A stretch of DNA of 7,706 bases from Acidobacteriota bacterium (GTDB taxonomy: Bacteria; Acidobacteriota; Blastocatellia; Pyrinomonadales; Pyrinomonadaceae), in assembly GCA_013813755.1 (NCBI GenBank), contig JACCRD010000191.1, forward strand, positions 1 to 7,706. The letters are read 5' to 3'. Below the pieces are notes generated by a model that saw only the letters and a program-made list of their open reading frames with translations, was not told the origin of the DNA and searched no databases. Positions 1-5,323 of this stretch are shown one piece after another. Every line of letters starts with the position of its first letter. Positions within the stretch are counted from its first letter, which is position 1. A program made the position numbers and the translations under genes.

Positions 1-54
1 TGAAAATGCGTAGCTGAAAGAGTAGAAAAATAAACAAAATATCGGAGAAAAATT

Positions 55-609
55 ATGTATTGCCCGCGTTGTAGTCAGGAGCAAATTTCACAGGATATAA
101 AGTTTTGTTCACACTGCGGTTTTCCGCTCGGACTCGTTTCAGAAATTCTCGCCCACGGCGGTTTTTTGCCGCAGCTGGCAGAATTATATAAAGGCAAAAA
201 AAACCTCGCGCGCAAAATGGGTCTGCTTTTCGCGCTGTTTTGGTTTATGATTTTTACGCTGGTTCTGGTACCTTTTCTGGCAATTATCGATGCTCGTGAA
301 GAGATTGTGATTGTCGCCGCGCTGCTCGGAACAATTGGCGGGCTTATTCTGGCTATCGCGTCGTTTGCCTTTTTGAAAAAAGCGCCGAAAAATACGGAGG
401 CTTTTAATTTGGAGCTGCAAAACGCAAACGTCAACAATCTTTATCAAACAAATCAGACAGCTCTGCCGCCACAGCAAACTCAACCCGCTCAAAGTTACGC
501 GCCACCGAAAGACTTATGGAAAGCGCCGGAGACGGGAGATTTAGTTCAACCTAATACTGTGACTGACGCAACCACCAAATTGTTAAAAAAGCGGAGCAAA
601 TTTTTATAA
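55..609 (+). CDS. Zinc-ribbon protein with two-helix membrane hairpin (first of a tandem pair)
   Basis: A 184-residue protein of unknown function. Residues 1-22 form a four-cysteine zinc ribbon (C3-P-R-C6 and C18-S-H-C21-G). A basic stretch (about 46-54, KGKKNLARK) leads into two hydrophobic helices, about 56-78 and 84-107, joined by a short acidic loop (DAREE) and followed by KK. The positive-inside rule therefore puts both termini in the cytoplasm. A Gln/Pro/Asn-rich linker follows, then a C-terminal block DLVQPNTVTDATTKLLKK. The start is supported by GGAG at 44-47, 7 nt before the ATG. The next gene is a diverged paralogue 14 nt downstream, so the two are probably co-transcribed; any promoter would lie at or beyond the left edge. 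Zinc ribbons of this kind often mediate protein contacts, but no role can be read here. I recall similar proteins from Blastocatellia acidobacteria. The coding call is firm; the function is not. Confidence 0.92.
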   Translation: MYCPRCSQEQISQDIKFCSHCGFPLGLVSEILAHGGFLPQLAELYKGKKNLARKMGLLFALFWFMIFTLVLVPFLAIIDAREEIVIVAALLGTIGGLILAIASFAFLKKAPKNTEAFNLELQNANVNNLYQTNQTALPPQQTQPAQSYAPPKDLWKAPETGDLVQPNTVTDATTKLLKKRSKFL

Positions 610-623
610 AGTAGGAGAAATTT

Positions 624-1175
624 ATGTTTTGTCCACGTTGCGGTCAGGAACAAATAACTATTGACACGAAATTTTGTTCGCGTTGCGGTTTTTTATTGAC
701 CGGTGTTTTAGATTTGATTTCTAACAACGAATTGCCAACTCAAACTTTGGTTTCTTCAGAAAATAAAGGAATTTCCCCGAGAAAAAAAGGTCTCAGGCAA
801 GGCGGACAATTGCTGCTGTCTGGATTAATAATTGTTCCAATCCTCTTGATTATTTTAGATATGTTGAGATTTTATAATTCGCCGGTAGTCGCAATAATAG
901 CAATTTTGACTTTCTGGGGCGGAATTTTGCGAATGCTTTATGCTCGTATCTTCGAGTCAAATGTGCCGAGCGAAAATCTTTCGGAAACTGGAGTTTTTGG
1001 CTCCGTCCAAAAAATACTAAATAAAAAACAAAAGGTAAATGCTTTACCGTCCGACCAATCAGCCGTTGATAATTTTAACATTTCGCCGTCCACAACCAAT
1101 TGGCATGACACTAATGATTTAGTTCCCCAAAGCGTGACCGATCATACAACTAAATTGCTGGAAAAAGACAGGTAA
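624..1175 (+). CDS. Zinc-ribbon protein with two-helix membrane hairpin (second of a tandem pair)
   Basis: A 183-residue paralogue of the preceding gene. The N-terminus has the same spacing (C3-P-R-C6, C18-S-R-C21-G) and the shared pattern CPRCxQEQIxxDxKFCSxCGF. The middle has diverged: a basic stretch (R53-K54-K55, R58), then hydrophobic helices at about 62-81 and 86-106, then a polar linker. The C-terminus again ends in DLVPQSVTDHTTKLLEK. Only the ribbon, the membrane hairpin layout and the tail are kept, which suggests those are the functional parts. AGGAG at 613-617 lies 6 nt before the ATG. The gene ends 13 nt before the stop codon of the convergent minus-strand gene, and I see no terminator between them. 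Function unknown; likely a cytoplasm-facing membrane protein acting with or in parallel to its neighbour. Confidence 0.92.
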   Translation: MFCPRCGQEQITIDTKFCSRCGFLLTGVLDLISNNELPTQTLVSSENKGISPRKKGLRQGGQLLLSGLIIVPILLIILDMLRFYNSPVVAIIAILTFWGGILRMLYARIFESNVPSENLSETGVFGSVQKILNKKQKVNALPSDQSAVDNFNISPSTTNWHDTNDLVPQSVTDHTTKLLEKDR

Positions 1176-1188
1176 TTTACTTTTACTA

Positions 1189-1983
1189 TTACTGTTGCTG
1201 CGCTGGAGGCACTGTTTGAATTCCTTTAACTCCTGCAAAATCATATGTAATGTAGAGATTCAGCGCGTTGTCTTTAACTTCTGAACGAACGTCTTTGACG
1301 CGGGCGTTAAGCGTTCCGTCGGTGGCGGTAATCGGCAGGTTGAGAGCGATTTGCTGTCCGCGCAAAATTGTAATTGGATTAACTCTCTGATTAAGCGACG
1401 ACTGCACGAGCGGAGTAACAAAGCCGCTGATCACCGGTGAAAGCCCGTCCAGATTTACCGTTTCGACATCAATCTGCCCGTAAACATTTTGCGCCGCTTC
1501 ATCAAACCGAAGATTGAGATTCGCCTGCGCCCAACCTGAGAAATCGATACATTGCCCGAAAACCGCTGCGCTGCCGCTAAAAGCGAGCGGAGCGGCAATT
1601 TTTCCTTCTCCAAACCGCACGCCAGTAGCAACACCGCTGCCCTCGGGCTTAAGCGTTATTTTTCCGGCACATTCGTTTTGCAGTGCGAACGAAGCAAACT
1701 GCGGTTTTGCCGTATCGCTGTAAATGTTTTGTCCGGTAAGATTAAGCGGGAAGGCGGGGGCGTTCATATCGCGGAAAATAGTGTTTAAAATCGTGTCAAA
1801 AAATTGCTGGTTGATAGCGATGGTCGCGGTTGCCGTCTGGGAAACGGTTGCATCCGGCGCTTTAATCGGTTCGCCCGGCAGTTTCGAGGCACGCGGCGCG
1901 CCGACATACAGATAAAAAATTAACGCTCCGCCAATTACTAAACCTAAAATCGCGCCCAAAAAAAATAATGCGTATTTGTTCAT
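1189..1983 (-). CDS. Membrane-anchored periplasmic protein, possibly lipid-binding (hypothetical)
   Basis: A 264-residue protein that I do not firmly recognise. One N-terminal hydrophobic segment (about 5-27, preceded by K3) lacks a convincing cleavage site, so it looks like an uncleaved signal anchor with the rest in the periplasm. A Pro/Ala/Thr-rich stretch (about 35-53) precedes a helix-like segment (INQQFFDTILNTIF, about 57-70). The remainder alternates polar and hydrophobic residues as in a beta-rich fold, ending in a strand pair (NARVKDVRSEVKD, NLYITYDF). The only two cysteines, C105 and C145, could form a disulfide. A repeat-strand protein with such a helix resembles lipid-binding TULIP/LmeA or YceB-like proteins at pattern level only. 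AGGAG at 1992-1996, 8 nt before the ATG, supports the start. A strong terminator lies just upstream, so expression needs read-through or a nearby promoter. Confidence 0.88.
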   Translation of the reverse strand: MNKYALFFLGAILGLVIGGALIFYLYVGAPRASKLPGEPIKAPDATVSQTATATIAINQQFFDTILNTIFRDMNAPAFPLNLTGQNIYSDTAKPQFASFALQNECAGKITLKPEGSGVATGVRFGEGKIAAPLAFSGSAAVFGQCIDFSGWAQANLNLRFDEAAQNVYGQIDVETVNLDGLSPVISGFVTPLVQSSLNQRVNPITILRGQQIALNLPITATDGTLNARVKDVRSEVKDNALNLYITYDFAGVKGIQTVPPAQQQ

Positions 1984-2006
1984 TTAATTTTCTCCTGCGA
2001 ACTTTC

Positions 2007-2049
2007 AAAAAAAAACGTAAAGTTTCCTGATTGCGAAACTCTACGTTTT
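2007..2049 (-). terminator. Intrinsic (rho-independent) terminator of the lipoprotein gene
   Basis: Inverted repeat with arms at 2012-2026 and 2035-2049 and an 8-nt loop (2027-2034). Read on the minus strand, the RNA stem has 15 continuous pairs, 14 Watson-Crick and one G-U. The A-run at 2007-2015 gives nine T on the minus strand, four in the stem and five directly after it. The hairpin starts 12 nt after the stop codon of the lipoprotein gene (2062-3012), the expected place for its terminator. It ends only 23 nt before the ATG of the next gene on the same strand. Confidence 0.85.
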
Positions 2050-2061
2050 AACGAAACTATT

Positions 2062-3012
2062 TTATTGATTCGGCGAAGCCATCGGACTGACGTTGCTGTT
2101 AAAATTACTGTTGCCGCCCGCGTTGCCTGTTGACTGCGGCGCGTTTTTCATCAGCTGACCGATGAGCGCCAAAGCGACGCTGAAAATTTGATCAACCTGT
2201 TGTTTAATCTGCTCGGGTGGAACTTTTGCCAAATCCGTCGGCTCCTGAAAAAGCGTCTGGTCAACCGAAGTTCGAATATTGCTCATTTCCGTCACCAGTC
2301 TTACACCTTTAATTCCGTTGACGGCGTTGCCCTGAGCTTCAGAGTTTGTTTCTGAAAGCAGAGGCAGACTTGTTTCTTTATCGACCAAAATAAATGATTC
2401 AGTTTGAACCGTTCCGGCTTGCGATTTCGTGTCAGTCGCCGCTCCGATGCGATATTTCACCGCGTCGCGCCCGTTAAATTTTTCTTCGCCGACTTGTTCG
2501 ATGCCTTTTAAGTTTTTAATTTGCCCGACGATTTGTTCCGGCATCAGAAAACGCCTGACTTCAAAGCCGGTCGCTTGTTTGTCAAGTTCGGCGTATTGTT
2601 TTCGCGTCGGAGCGACGATCAGTTGTCTGCCGCCCAAATCCAGATAAACCAGCTTTTCACCGCTTGGCAGGGAAAATTCCATCCGTCTGCTTGTTCCGTC
2701 GCGGGCAACTTCAGCGCGCAGCGGCGGCGAAGTGATTTTTTGATCGCCGGAAGTTTCAAACTTCAGCGTTACGGTCGCCTGATATTGTTCAGGTTCTTTT
2801 GTTTCAATCACCGGACCGGACAAACTGACCACGCTTCCGTTGGTGTTGCCCGGATTGGCGTTCGATATATTTGTATTGATCGTTACCGCCGAATTTGAAT
2901 TTGCCACGGTTGAATTGCCGCCGGTTGCAGGCTGTTGGCAAGCGGCACCAAAACACCCGACCAGCGACGTTAAAGAAAAAGTTAAAAGAATGTTTTTATT
3001 TGAAAACTTCAT
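2062..3012 (-). CDS. Lipoprotein with LolA/LppX-like pattern
   Basis: A 316-residue predicted lipoprotein. The N-terminus has K2/K6, a hydrophobic core and a lipobox LVGC with C20 as the likely lipidated cysteine; C25 in GAAC is a weaker alternative. There are no other cysteines. Residues about 28-68 are an Asn/Ser/Thr-rich flexible linker. Residues about 76-262 look like one beta-rich domain in the style of LolA, LppX or DUF4412 outer-membrane lipoprotein families: a strand pair KLVYLDLGGRQLIVAP (120-135), then FNGRDAVKYRI (179-189), then SFILVDKETSLPLL (206-219). A helix (about 265-290) and an Asn/Ser-rich tail end the protein. GGAGGA at 3017-3022, 4-5 nt before the ATG, supports the start. 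The 157 nt between it and the upstream ggt gene hold no clear terminator or strong promoter. A hydrophobic-ligand or lipoprotein-handling role is inferred from the fold pattern only. Confidence 0.9.
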   Translation of the reverse strand: MKFSNKNILLTFSLTSLVGCFGAACQQPATGGNSTVANSNSAVTINTNISNANPGNTNGSVVSLSGPVIETKEPEQYQATVTLKFETSGDQKITSPPLRAEVARDGTSRRMEFSLPSGEKLVYLDLGGRQLIVAPTRKQYAELDKQATGFEVRRFLMPEQIVGQIKNLKGIEQVGEEKFNGRDAVKYRIGAATDTKSQAGTVQTESFILVDKETSLPLLSETNSEAQGNAVNGIKGVRLVTEMSNIRTSVDQTLFQEPTDLAKVPPEQIKQQVDQIFSVALALIGQLMKNAPQSTGNAGGNSNFNSNVSPMASPNQ

Positions 3013-3169
3013 AAATTCCTCCAGGGTTGAATTGCTTTACAGATTAACATAATCATTTTGTATTTGATAGAAAAAAGACAGAAGAAAGTTACGGTAAAGC
3101 CTGCCGAATAGATTTACAAAAACGTTCAGGTTTAACAGATCTATTGATATTTATAAATTTTGCTCATCA

Positions 3170-4903
3170 TTAAAAACCAATCGCTTCGCCGTCGCTTCTC
3201 GAATCGATCGCTCCGAGCCGTACGCCTGTTTTTTCCTCGATCGCAATACCGGTCGCGGAGGCAATATTAGACGGCTTTTCAGCAAATTTATGTCCCCAGC
3301 CTTTTAACATTTTTTGCGTGTCAGGCGACATTCCGAAAGGTTCAAAAAGAATTTCGTCGGGAAACCATTGATGGTGAATGCGCGGCGCGTCAATTGCCTG
3401 CTGAATATTCATATCGTGGTCAATCATATTGATGACTGTCTGTAAAACAGAAGTGATGATTCGCGGTCCGCCGCGCGCGCCGACGGCAAACCACAATGAG
3501 CCGTCCTTGCGCAGAACAATGGTCGGCGTCATCGATGAGAGCGGACGCTTTCCGGGCTGCACCGAATTATTTTCGCCTTGAATTAAACCGTAGAGATTAG
3601 CCGTTCCGGGACGAGCCGCAAAATCGTCCATTTCATCGTTGAGCAGAACGCCCGTTCCCTTGGCAGTAACGCGCGAGCCGTATAAATCATTAATTGTATA
3701 AGTATTTGTCACAACGTTTCCTTCGGGATCGACAACCGTGTAGTGTGTCGTGTCCATTGATTCTTTACCCGTCGGTTTGCCGTGTCCGATTTTTTTGCTT
3801 TCCGAAGCGTCCGCCAACTTTATCGTGTCCGCTCTTTTTTTCGCGTAATTTTTATCGATCAAATTGAACGTCGGAATTTCCGCAAAATCCGGGTCGCCCA
3901 TAAATTCTGCGCGATCGGCAAATGAGCGGCGCAAACCTTCGGCTAACACGTGATATTTTTCCGAAGAATTATAACCCATCCGGCGCAAGTCATATTTCTC
4001 AAGCATATTCAGTGTTTGAAGCAGAACGATGCCGCCCGAACTTGGCGGAGGCATCGAGATAATATCGTAGCCTCTGTAATTTCCTTTGAGCGGTGTGCGT
4101 TCCTTAGGCTTATAATTTTTTAGATCTTCCAGAGTTATTAAACCGTTGTGCGCCTTCATATCGGCGGCGATCAATTCGGCGGTTTTTCCTGTGTAAAATT
4201 CCTGGGCGCCGAATTTTTGAATGCGGGCGAGCGTCTGAGCCAGTTCCGGTTGCTTAAACAGTTCGCCCTCTTTATAAAACGCGCCCCCTTTTAAAAAGAT
4301 TTTTTTGCTGTCTTCGTATTTTTCAAGATTTTCTCGATAAGCCTTGAGCAGGTTGGCGAGTCGATAACTTAAAATATAACCGTTTTGGGCAATTTTGCGG
4401 GAAGGCTCGACAAGCTGCGCCCAGCTAATCTTTTTTGAACCGTATTTCTTAAAAGCCAAATCAAATCCGGCTGGGGTTCCGGGAACGCCTGATGCGCGAT
4501 AACCGATCGTCGAAGACCCTTCGCCTTTTATCAATTCACTGTTTTGATCGATGAAAATATTTCTGTTCGCCGCTTTCGGAGCCATTTCGCGGTAATCGAT
4601 TGCAGCAGTTCTTCCATCCTTATAACGAATCAACATAAAACCGCCGCCGCCTAAATTTCCTGCTTCCGGATAAACGACGGCAAGAGCAAGCCCGACTGCG
4701 ATCGCCGCGTCAATTGCATTGCCGCCTTTTTTCATAATATCAGCGCCGATTTTCGAAGCGAGTTCGTGCTGCGAAACAACTATCGCCCGCGTTGCGCGGA
4801 CAGGTTCACGCCACGCGGCTTGAACCTTTTGATTGAGCGGAAGAATTGAGAAGAAGAGACCTAAAAAAAACGATATAACAACTGACCTTTCAAATATTTT
4901 CAT
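3170..4903 (-). CDS. ggt: Gamma-glutamyltransferase / glutathione hydrolase, secreted precursor
   Basis: A 577-residue precursor that hydrolyses or transfers the gamma-glutamyl group of glutathione and related compounds in the periplasm or outside the cell. A signal peptide (K2, R6, hydrophobic 8-21, cleavage near VQA29|A) starts at the ATG at 4901-4903. Family landmarks are all present: GNLGGGGFML (82-91), R105 in DYREMAP (counterpart of E. coli R114), and catalytic Thr385 in MDTTHYTVVD, the autoprocessing site that splits the precursor into large and small subunits. T403/N405, D427, S456/S457 and G478/G479 line up with E. coli T409/N411, D433, S462/S463 and G483/G484. The lid-loop region (ANLYGL, 435-440) is kept, favouring a glutathione-type enzyme over a cephalosporin acylase. 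An upstream in-frame TTG at 4990 has no Shine-Dalgarno and would bury the signal peptide. The Shine-Dalgarno at the chosen start is weak (GGA at 4911-4913). Transcribed divergently from the peptidase gene. Confidence 0.97.
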   Translation of the reverse strand: MKIFERSVVISFFLGLFFSILPLNQKVQAAWREPVRATRAIVVSQHELASKIGADIMKKGGNAIDAAIAVGLALAVVYPEAGNLGGGGFMLIRYKDGRTAAIDYREMAPKAANRNIFIDQNSELIKGEGSSTIGYRASGVPGTPAGFDLAFKKYGSKKISWAQLVEPSRKIAQNGYILSYRLANLLKAYRENLEKYEDSKKIFLKGGAFYKEGELFKQPELAQTLARIQKFGAQEFYTGKTAELIAADMKAHNGLITLEDLKNYKPKERTPLKGNYRGYDIISMPPPSSGGIVLLQTLNMLEKYDLRRMGYNSSEKYHVLAEGLRRSFADRAEFMGDPDFAEIPTFNLIDKNYAKKRADTIKLADASESKKIGHGKPTGKESMDTTHYTVVDPEGNVVTNTYTINDLYGSRVTAKGTGVLLNDEMDDFAARPGTANLYGLIQGENNSVQPGKRPLSSMTPTIVLRKDGSLWFAVGARGGPRIITSVLQTVINMIDHDMNIQQAIDAPRIHHQWFPDEILFEPFGMSPDTQKMLKGWGHKFAEKPSNIASATGIAIEEKTGVRLGAIDSRSDGEAIGF

Positions 4904-5012
4904 AAAATTTTCCGGGAACTTATAACAGATTTTTCTAAATAATATATAAAAAAGTTGTTCTGCAAAAGCAATCAACAAAGTATTTACCAATATAAATTTA
5001 ATTTTTAATAAA

Positions 5013-5038
5013 AATTACTGTTTCAGTTAATTTTTTTT
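5013..5038. terminator. Possible weak hairpin with T-run in the divergent region
   Basis: Arms 5013-5020 and 5024-5032 (AATTACTG and CAGTTAATT) can form eight pairs with one bulged T around a 3-nt loop, followed on the plus strand by a run of eight T (5031-5038, partly in the stem). On the minus strand the same hairpin is followed by TTTTTATT. The stem has only two G-C pairs, and no plus-strand gene ends here, so it may be no more than AT-rich chance. If real, it could separate the two divergent units or lie in the ggt leader. Confidence 0.25.
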
Positions 5039-5062
5039 GTAGTATTTTCAAAATAAAAAGTG

Positions 5063-5068
5063 TATAAT
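5063..5068 (+). promoter_or_regulatory. Candidate -10 box for the C25 peptidase gene
   Basis: A perfect TATAAT preceded directly by TG. No good -35 hexamer is found at 16-18 nt; the sequence there is TAGTAT-like, and TTGTAG lies 20 nt away. The box is 255 nt before the peptidase ATG. In DNA this AT-rich a chance match is plausible, so this is only a candidate. Confidence 0.35.
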
Positions 5069-5188
5069 CAAAAGCACTTCGACAAGTAGAATGTAAATTC
5101 AAGTTGACTGAACTAACATACTTTAAAAGAAGGGAAATAGTTCCTAAATAAACAGTAAATTTTTCTCCCAAAAGAGGAATTATCTCCG

Positions 5189-5221
5189 ATGCGCGAATAC
5201 ATTAAAAAATTTACAATTTAA
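5189..5221 (+). CDS. Possible 10-residue leader ORF upstream of the C25 peptidase
   Basis: ATG at 5189 opens a 10-codon frame (MREYIKKFTI) ending at TAA 5219-5221. AGAGGA at 5173-5178 is a plausible Shine-Dalgarno, though its 10-nt spacing is a little long. It lies in the putative mRNA leader, 102 nt before the peptidase start. No run of regulatory codons and no clear attenuator pair are visible, so this could easily be chance. Confidence 0.15.
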   Translation: MREYIKKFTI

Positions 5222-5323
5222 TTAACAACTTAGTTTGACGATTAAGAATCAACAAACAAAAAACAAATCAACTTATTAATCTATTAAAAATATTTCAGTT
5301 TCTAAATAAATAAGGAATTAGCT

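Larger units (their letters stand above)
4904..5323. other. Divergent intergenic region between ggt and the C25 peptidase gene
   Basis: About 420 nt of very AT-rich DNA between two head-to-head genes, so promoters for both should lie here. I see a TATAAT box on the plus strand (5063-5068), a hairpin with adjoining T-run (5013-5038), and a possible 10-codon leader ORF (5189-5221). On the minus strand no promoter stands out: several TTG...TATA-like combinations exist with poor spacing. No tRNA, known riboswitch or long ORF is evident. If the TATAAT box is used, the peptidase mRNA carries a leader of roughly 250 nt. Confidence 0.6.

Noticed and set aside
1..54. End of an upstream gene at the left edge
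   Set aside because: All three plus-strand frames stop within the first 35 nt, but too little sequence is present to tell coding from non-coding.
75..492. Two minus-strand frames over the first zinc-ribbon gene
   Set aside because: They are shadows of a gene with a clear zinc ribbon, Shine-Dalgarno and paralogue. Neither has a recognisable domain.
1514..1915. Plus-strand frames over the 1189-1983 gene
   Set aside because: Antisense shadows; the minus-strand frame has a signal anchor, a Shine-Dalgarno and coherent strand pattern.
2429..3052. Plus-strand frames over the lipoprotein gene
   Set aside because: Antisense shadows with Cys/Arg/Phe-rich, domain-free translations; the minus-strand lipoprotein is clearly real.
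3107..3145. Inverted repeat AATAGAT / ATCTATT downstream of ggt as a terminator
   Set aside because: Seven-pair AT-rich arms around a 25-nt loop without a following T-run; too weak to call.
5000..5016. Palindrome AATTTTT-AAT-AAAAATT upstream of ggt
   Set aside because: Made only of A and T in very AT-rich DNA, so expected by chance; not a credible terminator or operator.
5235..5282. Promoter from TTGACG (5235-5240) to TATTAA (5274-5279)
   Set aside because: The spacer is about twice the usual 17 nt, and nothing -10-like lies at the right distance.
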